Source: Roseibium aestuarii (GTDB lineage Bacteria; Pseudomonadota; Alphaproteobacteria; Rhizobiales; Stappiaceae). From it: a stretch of 64,000 nucleotides of DNA. The stretch is from the NCBI RefSeq assembly GCF_008477545.1, contig NZ_VORA01000004.1, positions 124,001-188,000 of the forward strand, written 5' to 3'. A program made the position numbers and the translations under genes. Below the pieces are notes generated by a model. It made no database searches. It saw only the letters and a list, made by a program, of their open reading frames with translations, and was not told the DNA's origin. This document shows positions 27,211-36,279 of the stretch, piece by piece (within the stretch, counting starts at the first letter, position 1; each line of letters begins with the position of its first letter).

Positions 27211-27957
27211 GTGACTAAGATCGCGCCAGACCCCGCCCGTTCCCAGCCCGTTGTCCCGGTGCTTGAGAATTTGTCAGCCGACGAAGCATCTGTGCCCGCC
27301 CGCGTTGCGCGCTGGGTGCAAGGGCATATTCGCGACGCGGGTCTTTCCGCCGGCGATCCCTTGCCGTCCCAGCGCGAGCTCAGCGTTCTTCTCGGGGTCT
27401 CGCGCCCTTCCGTGCGCGAGGGGCTGTCCATGCTGGAAACCCTGGGACTAGTGCGCATCGAGCAGCGGCGCGGCATCTTCGTGTCCTCGACCTCGGACGG
27501 GCGCCCCGCCGACTTCTGGCCGTTCGAGAAAGGCTACGACCTGCGCGACGTCTATCGCTTCCGCGCCGATTTCGAGCCCTCGGCTCTCGCGCTCGCGGTT
27601 GTCGATGCCCGGCGGCTGGCGCAACTGGAGGCTTCCGTTCAAGCCCTCGTCAATGCTGCCGCCATCGGGGATGCAGTCGCTGCCGCCGAACAGGACACGC
27701 TCTTTCACGATCTCCTGTTCGAGGCCTGCCCGAACCGGCTCTACCGCGACATCCGGCGTCACCTGGCCAAGGTGATGCAGGACAGCCAATGGGTGCCCAT
27801 GGTGCTGGTGGAGCGCATTGGCGACACGGCTCGGGAGCATGCCGAAATCGTCACCCATCTGGCGGCCGGCGACATTCCGGCCGCCTGTGCGGCCCTGCGC
27901 AACCACATCCGTCTCGCGGCTCTGCGCTGCGATATCGACCTTTCCCTCGGCGGCTGA
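27211..27957 (+). CDS. GntR/FadR-family transcriptional regulator
   Basis: Ligand-responsive DNA-binding regulator, 248 residues from GTG 27211. The frame is closed upstream by the TAA overlapping the GTG region and no ATG precedes it; the ribosome-binding site is weak. A GntR winged helix lies at ~28-90 (SQRELSVLLGVSRPSVREGL, LGLVRIEQRRGIFVS) and an all-helical FCD ligand domain at ~105-235, with the usual Asp/His metal-ligand candidates (DTLFHDLLFEAC, EHAEIVTHL). It sits between the divergent importer and the amidase/DAP-lyase genes and probably controls both through the palindrome at 27144. Confidence 0.92.
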   Translation: MTKIAPDPARSQPVVPVLENLSADEASVPARVARWVQGHIRDAGLSAGDPLPSQRELSVLLGVSRPSVREGLSMLETLGLVRIEQRRGIFVSSTSDGRPADFWPFEKGYDLRDVYRFRADFEPSALALAVVDARRLAQLEASVQALVNAAAIGDAVAAAEQDTLFHDLLFEACPNRLYRDIRRHLAKVMQDSQWVPMVLVERIGDTAREHAEIVTHLAAGDIPAACAALRNHIRLAALRCDIDLSLGG

Positions 27958-27992
27958 TCAAATCCGAGACTGCCGCCTTTCCGTTGCTCCTG

Positions 27993-28028
27993 CCCAGCCC
28001 CAACCCAAGCCCCCAGCCCCCAGCCCCT
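27993..28028 (-). repeat. C-rich tract with G-quadruplex-forming complement
   Basis: The minus strand reads as five successive G-runs of three to five Gs with 2-3 base loops (CT, CT, CTT, TT), just upstream of the amidase start at 28039. On the plus strand it is a CAGCCCC-type low-complexity repeat. It fits the G3+N1-7 quadruplex pattern on the template strand. Confidence 0.6.
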
Positions 28029-28038
28029 GCGAGGACCC

Positions 28039-29214
28039 ATGATCGCCGATACCGTTGCCGCCTTCTCCGAAATCCTCGACACGCCGCTGCACTCCGGGGC
28101 CGGGGCGCTCGATGGCCTGACCTTTGCCGCCAAGGACAATTACGAGCTCGCCGGTCGCGTCGCCGGCAACGGGACGCCGGACTGGAAGACAAGCCACGGG
28201 CCTTCCACCCTCACCGCGCCGGTGGTGCAGACCCTGCTGGACGCGGGCGCATCCCTTGCCGGTTTCGTGCACATGGACGAAATCGCCTACAGCATCATCG
28301 GCGCCAATCATTATTACGGAACGCCGGTCAATTCCGCCGCGCCCGACCGGGTGCCGGGCGGCTCTTCGTCCGGGTCTGCCTCTGCCGTGGCGGCCGGGCT
28401 GGTGGACTTTGCCCTGGGAACGGACACGGGCGGCTCCGTGCGCGCACCGGCCTCTTTCTGCGGTCTCTACGGATTGCGGCCGACCCATGGACGCCTGTCG
28501 GCACAAGGGATCCTGCCGCTGGCGATCGGCTTCGATGTGCCGGGCTGGTTCGCCGCCGACTGGTCGGTCTTTGCACGCGTCGGCGCCGCACTCGGCATCG
28601 AGGCCGGGAAGGGCGTGGCCCCGACACGTCTCTGGGCGCCCGCGACGGTCTGGGACAGCGTGGCGCCCTCCGTTCGCGAGGCGCTGGCCCCCATGCTCTC
28701 CCGTCTGGAAGCGTTGGTCGGGCCGGCCGTGACGACCCCGCTGCCCCAGCCGGATCTTGCCGGCTGGTATGAGGCCTTCCGCATCATCCAGGCGCGCGAA
28801 GTCTGGGAAGCGCTGGGCGCGTGGGTCGAGAGCACGTCGCCCACCTTCGGGCCGGGCGTCGGCGACCGGATCGAGATCGCGCGTGCCATTACCGACCTGC
28901 AGGTGGCACAGGCCAAGGCCGTTCAGGCCAGCATCCGCGCCGACATGGACGCGCTGCTGGGCGCAGGCACTGTTCTTGTCATGCCCACGTCGCCCGGTCC
29001 TGCCCCGCTGCGCGCGGCCTCACAGGAGGATCTGGGCGTCTTCCGTGCCGCCATCATGCAGCACACCTGCATTGCCGGGCTGAATGGCTATCCGGAGCTC
29101 ACCGTCCCCGGTGCTCGGGTCGACGGTGCCCCGGTCGGCCTTTCCCTGATCGGCTCGCGCGGTGCCGATCAGGATCTGCTTGCCCTCGCCGGCGCCCTGT
29201 CGGAGACCCTCTGA
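28039..29214 (+). CDS. Amidase-signature-family hydrolase
   Basis: Amide-bond hydrolase of the Ser-cisSer-Lys (amidase signature) family, 391 residues. The catalytic Lys lies in LTFAAKDNYEL (~residue 32), the glycine/serine-rich core in PGGSSSGSASAVAAG (~109-123), and the nucleophilic Ser region in DTGGSVRAPASFCGLYG (~133-149). It is cytoplasmic. The stop overlaps the start of the DAP ammonia-lyase gene by one base, so the products are made together. It may free an amino group of an acylated diaminopropionate or an amide side chain; the true substrate is unknown. Confidence 0.9.
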   Translation: MIADTVAAFSEILDTPLHSGAGALDGLTFAAKDNYELAGRVAGNGTPDWKTSHGPSTLTAPVVQTLLDAGASLAGFVHMDEIAYSIIGANHYYGTPVNSAAPDRVPGGSSSGSASAVAAGLVDFALGTDTGGSVRAPASFCGLYGLRPTHGRLSAQGILPLAIGFDVPGWFAADWSVFARVGAALGIEAGKGVAPTRLWAPATVWDSVAPSVREALAPMLSRLEALVGPAVTTPLPQPDLAGWYEAFRIIQAREVWEALGAWVESTSPTFGPGVGDRIEIARAITDLQVAQAKAVQASIRADMDALLGAGTVLVMPTSPGPAPLRAASQEDLGVFRAAIMQHTCIAGLNGYPELTVPGARVDGAPVGLSLIGSRGADQDLLALAGALSETL

Positions 29215-30461
29215 TGATCGCGCTGCCCGCACTTGCGGATCAGGTGATCAACGCGGCCGCAGATCCCGCCTGTCTCTATGGCCCGATTCAGCAAGAGATC
29301 CTGAATGACGAGGCCTTCGCCCGGGCGCTGGCGGCGGTGTCTTCCTGGCCAGGCTATGCGCCGACCCCTCTGGTCGAGCTTGCCGGTCTCGCCCGGCAGG
29401 CCGGTCTTGCCCGGCTCGCCTACAAGGATGAAGGCGCACGCTTCGGCCTCGGCAGCTTCAAGGCCCTGGGTGGCGCCTATGCCGTCTGGCAGGTGCTTCG
29501 CCGCTCGGCGCAGGCCGCCGGAATTGCCCCGGACGACGCGGACCGGATGCGCCTCCATGCGGCGGGCCTCACGGTCTGTTGCGCGACGGATGGCAATCAC
29601 GGTCGCTCGGTCGCCTGGGGAGCCCGGACCTTCGGCTCTGCCTGCGTCATCTTCATCCACGAAACCGTGAGCGAAGGCCGCAAGGCAGCGATCGAGGCGT
29701 TTGGCGCGCAGGTCGTCCGCACCCCGGGCACCTATGACGACAGCGTTCGCGAGGCCCAGAGACGGGCGTCCGAAGAGGGATGGGTCGTGGTCTCGGATAC
29801 GTCCTATCCGGGCTATCGCGACATCCCGAAGGATGTGATGCAGGGCTACGAGATCATGGCGCACGAGGCCCTTGCCCAGTGGGAAGCGCGTTGGGGGGCG
29901 GACAGTCCTCCGACCCATGTCTTCCTGCAGACGGGCGTCGGCGGCATGGCGGCTGCGGTCGCCGCACACCTCTGGCGCCGGTTTGGCGCTGCCCGTCCCG
30001 TCATCGTGCTGGCCGATCCTGATCGCGCCGCCTGTTGGGTCGAGAGTTTGCGGGCGGGCCACCCTGTCCCCGTTCACGGGGCGCTCGACACGTTGATGGC
30101 GGGTCTTGCCTGCGGAGAGGTCTCCGAGCTCGCCTGGGAGATCCTGTGCACAGCCGCCGATGGCGCGGTCGCGGTCTGCGACGAGGCTGCCGTCGCCCTC
30201 ATGCGTCTGCTGGCCGAAGGTGTCGACGGCGATCCCGCGCTGGTCGCCGGGGAATCCGCCGTCGCGGGGTTGGCGGCCTGTCTGACGATTTCCCCCCTCC
30301 TGTCCGGAGCCTCGGCCACGGCCTTCGGCCTCACGCCCCAATCGCGGGTGCTGGTCTTCGGCACGGAAGGGGCCACGGACGCTGAACTTTACCATCAGAT
30401 CGTCGGCGCACCCGTGCCGCATCAACCAGCCGTTTCCCAGAACCCGGAGCCCCTGCCGTGA
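29214..30461 (+). CDS. dpaL: 2,3-diaminopropionate ammonia-lyase
   Basis: PLP enzyme (fold type II) converting 2,3-diaminopropionate to pyruvate and two ammonia. ATG 29214 overlaps the amidase stop and gives 415 residues, the family length; the longer upstream frame is only amidase DNA in another frame. The PLP lysine is in GLGSFKALGGAYAVW (about residue 83), and the two acid residues used in E. coli YgeX have counterparts in CCATDGNHGRSVAWGA and VVSDTSYPGYRDIP. YgeX accepts both D- and L-isomers, which matters because the next gene is a D-carbamoylase-like enzyme. Confidence 0.9.
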   Translation: MIALPALADQVINAAADPACLYGPIQQEILNDEAFARALAAVSSWPGYAPTPLVELAGLARQAGLARLAYKDEGARFGLGSFKALGGAYAVWQVLRRSAQAAGIAPDDADRMRLHAAGLTVCCATDGNHGRSVAWGARTFGSACVIFIHETVSEGRKAAIEAFGAQVVRTPGTYDDSVREAQRRASEEGWVVVSDTSYPGYRDIPKDVMQGYEIMAHEALAQWEARWGADSPPTHVFLQTGVGGMAAAVAAHLWRRFGAARPVIVLADPDRAACWVESLRAGHPVPVHGALDTLMAGLACGEVSELAWEILCTAADGAVAVCDEAAVALMRLLAEGVDGDPALVAGESAVAGLAACLTISPLLSGASATAFGLTPQSRVLVFGTEGATDAELYHQIVGAPVPHQPAVSQNPEPLP

Positions 30462-31381
30462 CCCGAAGCCTCAGGATTGCCGCTGCCCAGCTGGGCCCCA
30501 TCGCCCGCACCGAGACCCGCGCGCAGGTAGTCGAACGCATGACTGCCCTGATGCGCGCAGCAAATGCGCGCGGCGCGGAGCTTGTCGTCTATCCGGAACT
30601 AGCCCTGACCACGTTCTTTCCGCGCTGGTACATCGAAGACCAGACCGAGGTCGACGCCTTTTTCGAGACGGAAATGCCCTCGGACGAGACCGCCCCGCTG
30701 TTCCGCGCGGCCGCAGAACTGGGGGTGGCCTTCAGCTTCGGTTATGCGGAGCTGGTGCGGGAAGGGGAAGGGCGGATCCGGCGCTTCAACACGTCGGTTC
30801 TGGTCTCCTCTCAAGGCGAGATCCTGCTGAAATACCGCAAGATCCATCTGCCCGGTCACCGGGACCATGAGGCGTGGCGTCCCTTCCAGCATCTGGAAAA
30901 GCGCTACTTCGAGGTTGGGGATCTGGGCTTCCCCGTCGCGGACGCTCTCGGCGGGCGCATCGGCAGCGCCATCTGCAACGACCGGCGCTGGCCCGAAACA
31001 TTCCGCATGCTCGGTCTGCAGAACGCGGAGCTGGTGCTGATCGGCTACAACACGCCGCAGCATTATCCTCCCGCACCCGAGCATGACCATCTGCAGGACT
31101 TTCACAACCATCTGTGTCTGCAGGCAGGGGCCTATCAGAACGGGACATGGGTGGTCGGCGTTGCGAAGGCCGGGCTGGAAGAGGGCTGCGAGCTGATCGG
31201 CGGCAGTTGCATCATCGCGCCCACGGGCGAGATCGTTGCCCGTTGCCTCACGCGGGGCGACGAGGTCGCCGTCGCCGATTGCGATCTCGACCGCTGCCGC
31301 GAGATCCAGGACAACATCTTCAGCTTCGAGAAGCACCGCCAGCCGGACCAGTACGGGCTGCTGGTCAAGCCGGGGACCTGA
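30458..31381 (+). CDS. N-carbamoyl-D-amino-acid hydrolase (nitrilase superfamily)
   Basis: Carbon-nitrogen hydrolase removing a carbamoyl group to give amino acid, CO2 and ammonia. It starts at GTG 30458, overlapping the DAP-lyase stop (GTGA). The 307-residue protein has Glu47 (VVYPELALTTFFPRW), Lys128 (KYRKIHLPGH) and Cys173 (AICNDRRWPE), matching Glu47/Lys127/Cys172 of D-carbamoylases. It also has the HRDHEAWRPFQHLEKRYF segment carrying the substrate-binding histidines and arginines of that group. In this operon it would supply diaminopropionate from an N-carbamoyl precursor. Confidence 0.88.
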   Translation: MTRSLRIAAAQLGPIARTETRAQVVERMTALMRAANARGAELVVYPELALTTFFPRWYIEDQTEVDAFFETEMPSDETAPLFRAAAELGVAFSFGYAELVREGEGRIRRFNTSVLVSSQGEILLKYRKIHLPGHRDHEAWRPFQHLEKRYFEVGDLGFPVADALGGRIGSAICNDRRWPETFRMLGLQNAELVLIGYNTPQHYPPAPEHDHLQDFHNHLCLQAGAYQNGTWVVGVAKAGLEEGCELIGGSCIIAPTGEIVARCLTRGDEVAVADCDLDRCREIQDNIFSFEKHRQPDQYGLLVKPGT

Positions 31382-31382
31382 G

Positions 31383-32096
31383 GTGGCGCCGGGCGGGGTG
31401 AGGGGCGGAGCGCCGGGCGGGGCATCAGCGCCTGAGCGCAGGATCGTCCTGATCAATCCTAACACCAGTGCGGCGACCACCCAGGCGATGGTGGGGATCG
31501 CCCGCGAGGTGCAGGCGGGGGAAGGCAGTTTCGAGCTCGTCGGCCTGACCGCGCCCTCCGGCCCGCCGATCATCTCGACCCCGGCGGAACTGGCGGCGGC
31601 CGGAGACGTGGTCGCAGGGCTGGTGGCGGAGCTTGAGGGCAACTGTGCCGGCGCGATCGTCTCTGCCTTCGGCGATCCGGGGCTTCAGCGTCTTCGCGAG
31701 CGCCTGAGCGTCCCCGTGGTGGGGATTGCAGAGGCCGGCATGCGCGCCGCGGCGGCGGGTGGCCGCCGCTTTGCCATCGTCACCACCACTCCTGATCTCG
31801 TCGCGCCGATCACGGCGCGGGCGCAAGCCTATGGCGTGGGGCGCCAGCTCTGCGGAACCTTTCTCACCGAAGGGTCGCTTGCCGAGGTGATGGCGGCTCC
31901 GGAGCGGTTGCGGGAGGCTCTGGCGAAGACGATCAGGCGCGCGCTCGGGGCCACCGACGCCGGGGCAATCGTCATCGGCGGCGGTCCGCTGGCGCGCGCC
32001 GCCCGTGAGCTCGGCTCCACCTGCACTGTGCCCCTGATCGAGCCGGTGCCCGAAGCCTGCCGCGCCCTTCTGCGCCAGATCATGCCTTTGCGCTAG
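31383..32096 (+). CDS. Asp/Glu/hydantoin racemase-family protein lacking both usual cysteines
   Basis: A member of the cofactor-independent racemase superfamily, about 237 residues. No ATG is near; GTG 31383 or GTG 31398 are the possible starts, giving a Gly/Ala/Pro-rich leader before RRIVLINPNTSAATTQAM. The positions that hold the two catalytic cysteines in hydantoin racemases (ACFGDPGL and LGCAGM types) read SAFGDPGLQ and VIGGGPLARA here. Racemisation by the two-cysteine mechanism is therefore unlikely and another reaction is possible. It directly follows the carbamoylase gene in the same operon. Confidence 0.75.
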   Translation: MAPGGVRGGAPGGASAPERRIVLINPNTSAATTQAMVGIAREVQAGEGSFELVGLTAPSGPPIISTPAELAAAGDVVAGLVAELEGNCAGAIVSAFGDPGLQRLRERLSVPVVGIAEAGMRAAAAGGRRFAIVTTTPDLVAPITARAQAYGVGRQLCGTFLTEGSLAEVMAAPERLREALAKTIRRALGATDAGAIVIGGGPLARAARELGSTCTVPLIEPVPEACRALLRQIMPLR

Positions 32097-32283
32097 CTCG
32101 CGAAGCGCTCACTCAAGGCGCTCCAGAAGCCATCCTGCAGGCCATCTGGCAAAGTTTTTTCCCGCCCTTTGACGCTGCGGAGACAGCGGATTGCGCCGTG
32201 CTGAGACACCCGGCGCCTGCGTGCATCTGCCTGAAATATTGACAGGGGTTACAGAGTGATCAATTATTAAAAATGAAGAAAAC

Positions 32284-32304
32284 AATTCTCGAAAAATGAG
32301 AATT
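32284..32304. promoter_or_regulatory. Palindrome just before the IclR-type gene (putative operator)
   Basis: AATTCTC-gaaaaat-GAGAATT, a perfect 7-7-7 inverted repeat ending four bases before the ATG at 32309, in an AT-rich promoter region. Its place suggests autoregulation by the IclR-type protein. Confidence 0.5.
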
Positions 32305-32308
32305 CAAG

Positions 32309-33076
32309 ATGTCCGCTGCCGAACGCGTCCTCGACGCTCTCATTGCCATCACCAGCTCGCCGCGCGCCATGACGGCGGCAGAGCTTGCCCAGCAGCTGGA
32401 CGTACCCGTCTCCTCGGTCTACCGGCACATCGCACTCCTCAAGCAATATGATCTGGTGGCGGACATGGGTCGCGATGGGGGCTTTGCGCCTGGGCCTGCC
32501 TGCTGGCGCATCGGTCAGAGCTTCGACGGTCTGCAGCTGATCTCCGCCATCGCCCGCCCGGTCATGGTCGCCCTCTCCGAGACGACTCAGGAGAGCGTCG
32601 GCCTGATGCAGGCAGTGGCGACCGATGTGGTCTGCGTCGAGATGGTGGAAAGCTCCCAGTCGCTCCGCTGTTCCTTCGCCAAGGGGCGCTCCCAGCCGCT
32701 GCGGGCAGGGGCCTCCGCCAAGCTGCTTCTTGCCTATCAGCCCGAAGTCGTCCGCCGCCTCGTGCAGCAGGGCGCGCTCCGTCGCGATGCCCTGGAAGCG
32801 CTCGAGGCCGAGCTGGCTTCCATCCGCGCCCAGGGTCATGCCCAGAGCGAGAGCGAGGTCGACATGGGCGTCTGGGGCGTGAGCGCTCCCGTCTTCGACA
32901 GCGCCGGCCGGCTGGTCTGCGGCCTCAGCCTCATGGCGCCGGTCGTGCGCGTGGGCACAAGGACACAGGAATTTGTCGCGGCAACCGTCAAGGCTGCGGC
33001 GGATATCACTCGGCGTCTCGCCGAGAGCATCGATAACCAGAACCAGAACCAGAACCAGAATGGGAACAGTCAATGA
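32309..33076 (+). CDS. IclR-family transcriptional regulator
   Basis: Regulator of 255 residues with an N-terminal winged helix (~1-65, MTAAELAQQLDVPVSSVYRH) and a C-terminal IclR effector domain (~75-245, FAKGRSQPLRAGASAKLLLA). The C-terminus ends in an Asn-Gln repeat encoded by four copies of AACCAG (33035-33058). Its stop overlaps the ATG of the binding-protein gene by four bases (ATGA), so it is in the same operon as the amino-acid transporter and hutG/hutF and likely governs them in response to a histidine-derived effector (inference). Confidence 0.9.
   Translation: MSAAERVLDALIAITSSPRAMTAAELAQQLDVPVSSVYRHIALLKQYDLVADMGRDGGFAPGPACWRIGQSFDGLQLISAIARPVMVALSETTQESVGLMQAVATDVVCVEMVESSQSLRCSFAKGRSQPLRAGASAKLLLAYQPEVVRRLVQQGALRRDALEALEAELASIRAQGHAQSESEVDMGVWGVSAPVFDSAGRLVCGLSLMAPVVRVGTRTQEFVAATVKAAADITRRLAESIDNQNQNQNQNGNSQ
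33035..33058 (+). repeat. Hexanucleotide tandem repeat (AACCAG)x4
   Basis: Four perfect copies near the 3' end of the IclR-type gene, coding for alternating Asn-Gln. Unit changes would alter tail length without shifting frame, and also the spacing to the overlapping downstream start. Confidence 0.85.
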
Positions 33077-33816
33077 AGATGATCAAGAAACTCGCCCTCG
33101 GCGTCGTGTGTGCCCTGTCGCTGGCAGGTGCCGCTCAGGCCCAGGATACCAAGACCCTCAACGTCGCGACCGACGCCACCTTCCCGCCCTTCGAATATTT
33201 CGACAACAACGTCCGCACCGGCTTTGACGTGGAAATGGTCGAAGCCCTGGCTGCCAAGATGGGCCGTCAGGTCAACTGGACGCAGATCGACTTCAAGGGC
33301 CTGATCCCGGGCCTCGTCGCCAAGCGTTTCGATGTGGCGGTTTCCGCCATCTACATCACCGACGAGCGCAAGAAGGTCGTTGACTTCACCAATTCCTACT
33401 ATCCGGGCGGTCTCGTGGTCCTCGGCAAGGCCGATGATGCCTCCATCACCGGTCCGGAAGACCTCAAGGGCAAGAAGGTTTCCGTCCAGGTCGGCACCAA
33501 GTCCGTGGCCTATCTGAAGGAACATTATCCGGAAGCTCAGCTCGTCGAAGTCGAGAAGAACGAAGAAATGTTCAACCTGCTGCTGACCGGCCGCGTGGAT
33601 GCTGCCGTGACCGGCAAGCCGGCTGCCCTGCTCTTCGCCAGCAAGAACGACGCGGTGCACGTGCTGCCCAAGCAGGTCACCACCGAGGAATACGGCATCG
33701 CCGTGCGCAAGGACCTGGCCGACCTGACCGCAGAACTGAACGCGGCGCTCGACGCCATCAAGGCCGACGGCACCTATGATGCCCTGGTCAGCAAGTGGTT
33801 CGGCGGCGTCAAGTAA
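33073..33816 (+). CDS. Polar amino-acid ABC transporter substrate-binding protein
   Basis: Periplasmic receptor (SBP family 3) of 247 residues with a Sec signal (KKLALGVVCALSLAGAAQAQ) and the family opening TLNVATDATFPPFEYFD, then GFDVEMVEALAAKMG and the hinge-proximal RFDVAVSAIYITDERKKVVD. It overlaps the IclR-type gene and precedes one permease and one ATPase. Downstream hutG and hutF suggest histidine or an intermediate such as formiminoglutamate as ligand, but this is not shown by sequence. Confidence 0.92.
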   Translation: MKMIKKLALGVVCALSLAGAAQAQDTKTLNVATDATFPPFEYFDNNVRTGFDVEMVEALAAKMGRQVNWTQIDFKGLIPGLVAKRFDVAVSAIYITDERKKVVDFTNSYYPGGLVVLGKADDASITGPEDLKGKKVSVQVGTKSVAYLKEHYPEAQLVEVEKNEEMFNLLLTGRVDAAVTGKPAALLFASKNDAVHVLPKQVTTEEYGIAVRKDLADLTAELNAALDAIKADGTYDALVSKWFGGVK

Positions 33817-33849
33817 GCCCTCGAACGCAAGAATAACAGGAGTTCTCCG

Positions 33850-34514
33850 ATGGAACTGGATTTCTCGCCGGTCTGGCGAGGCTGGCCTGACCTTCTTCAC
33901 GGTGCGTCTGTCACCGTGGAGATCACCGTGGCATCGCTCGTCCTGAGCATCATCGTGGGTCTGTGCGTGGGCATGGCCCGCCTCGATCCGGGCAAGCGCA
34001 TTCTCTACGGCACGGCCTCCGCCTACGTCCTGTTCTTTCGGGGAACGCCCCTGCTGGTTCAGCTCTTCCTGCTGTTCTTCGGCCTTCCCCAGTTCGACAT
34101 CCTGCTGCCTGCCTTTGTCTGCGGCGTGATCGGTCTCGGGCTCTATTCCGGCTCCTATGTCTCCGAGGTGGTGCGCGGCGCGATCCAGTCCATCGACCGG
34201 GGCCAGATGGAAGCCGCCCGCTCCATGGGCATGTCCTATGCCCATGCCATGCGCTACATCATCCTGCCTCAGGCGGTGCTGCGCATGGTGCCGCCGCTGG
34301 GCAACGAATTCATCGCCCTCATCAAGAACTCCGCTCTCGTGTCCCTGCTGACCATCTCGGACCTGATGCACGAGGGGCAGAAGATCATCTCGGTCAGCTA
34401 CCGCTCGCTGGAAGTCTACATCGCCGTGGCCCTCATCTATCTGGTCCTGACCACCCTGGCCGGACAGACCCTGCGGCTCATCGAAAAGCGCCTGCGCGTG
34501 GGAGGAATGGTGCA

Positions 34515-34518
<4 letters not shown>
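33850..34518 (+). CDS. Polar amino-acid ABC permease
   Basis: Inner-membrane permease of the HisMQ/GlnP type, 222 residues with about five helices. It has the conserved [21 protein letters not shown] region and the EAA loop ([24 protein letters not shown]). AACAGGAG precedes ATG 33850. Being single, it probably acts as a homodimer. It overlaps the ATPase gene by four bases. Confidence 0.93.
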
Positions 34519-35279
<761 letters not shown>

Positions 35280-35352
35280 GCGTGCCGGGGCTTTGCGGGT
35301 TGCACCGCCGAGCCCTCGCGCCGCACAAGCCGACCGTCACAGGACCCATCTC

Positions 35353-36180
35353 ATGACCGATCATCCGTCGCCGTCCGCCCCCTTCGAGATCCGCCGCGGG
35401 TCCTCGCCCGTAATTCTGGGCATGCCCCACACTGGCACCCATGTGCCGCAGGACATTGCAGCCCGGCTCAACGCCCATGGCCGCACCGTCGGGGACACCG
35501 ACTGGCACATCCACCGGCTCTATGAGGATCTGCTGCCCGAAGCGACCGTGGTGCGGGCGACCTTCAGCCGTTATGTCATCGACGCCAACCGGGATCCCTC
35601 CGGCCACAGTCTCTATCCGGGCCAGAACACCACGTCCCTCGTGCCCCTGACCGACTTCGACGACGTGCCGATCTGGCGCGACGGCGAAGCGCCGACCGAC
35701 ACCGACATTGCCGAACGCATCGCCGGGTTCCACCGTCCCTATCATGCGGCCATCGAGGCAGAGATCGCCCGGGTCAAGGCAGAGCACGGGGTGGCCGTTC
35801 TCTTCGACTGTCATTCCATCCGGTCGAAGATCCCGTTCCTTTTCGAGGGTGTCCTGCCGGCCCTGAACCTCGGTACCGACGGTGGCCTGACCTGTGACGC
35901 GGCCATCGAATCCGTCGCTGTCGAGGTGGCGAAGGCCTCCGGCTTCAGCCACGTGCTGAACGGCCGCTTCCGCGGCGGCTGGACCACCCGTCACTACGGC
36001 AAGCCGGAAGACGGCGTCCACGCCATCCAGCTGGAACTGGCCCAGTCCACCCATCTGGCAAGCGAGAGCCTGCCCTATGACTACGATCCCGAGAAGGCGG
36101 CCTCCCTGCGCCCCGTGCTGGCACGGATGCTGTCGGAGATCGAGGCCGCAGCCCTCCGCCTGGCGGGCAAGAGCGCGTAA
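35353..36180 (+). CDS. hutG: N-formylglutamate deformylase
   Basis: Hydrolyses N-formyl-L-glutamate to glutamate and formate, the last step of the two-step branch of histidine degradation. ATG 35353 has AGGA eight bases upstream; an upstream GTG/ATG-like extension from 35293 is not needed. The 275-residue protein has family motifs ILGMPHTGTHVPQD, GDTDWHIHRLYED, DCHSIRSKIPFLFEG and the C-terminal VHAIQLELAQSTHL. It is followed 100 bases later by hutF, which makes its substrate. Confidence 0.92.
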   Translation: MTDHPSPSAPFEIRRGSSPVILGMPHTGTHVPQDIAARLNAHGRTVGDTDWHIHRLYEDLLPEATVVRATFSRYVIDANRDPSGHSLYPGQNTTSLVPLTDFDDVPIWRDGEAPTDTDIAERIAGFHRPYHAAIEAEIARVKAEHGVAVLFDCHSIRSKIPFLFEGVLPALNLGTDGGLTCDAAIESVAVEVAKASGFSHVLNGRFRGGWTTRHYGKPEDGVHAIQLELAQSTHLASESLPYDYDPEKAASLRPVLARMLSEIEAAALRLAGKSA

Positions 36181-36279
36181 GGCCCAAGGCGCCAGCCTTG
36201 GCCCGCCCCATTGCGAGACAGACAACAGAACCGGCCGGCCCCAATCGGCAACCGGCCGCACCTTGAGGAAATCCTCCAA

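Noticed and set aside
27201-27214. TTGAGCAAAAGTGA before the FadR-type gene as an NnrR box
   Set aside because: It shares eleven bases with the pseudoazurin box but lacks the CAA half-site.
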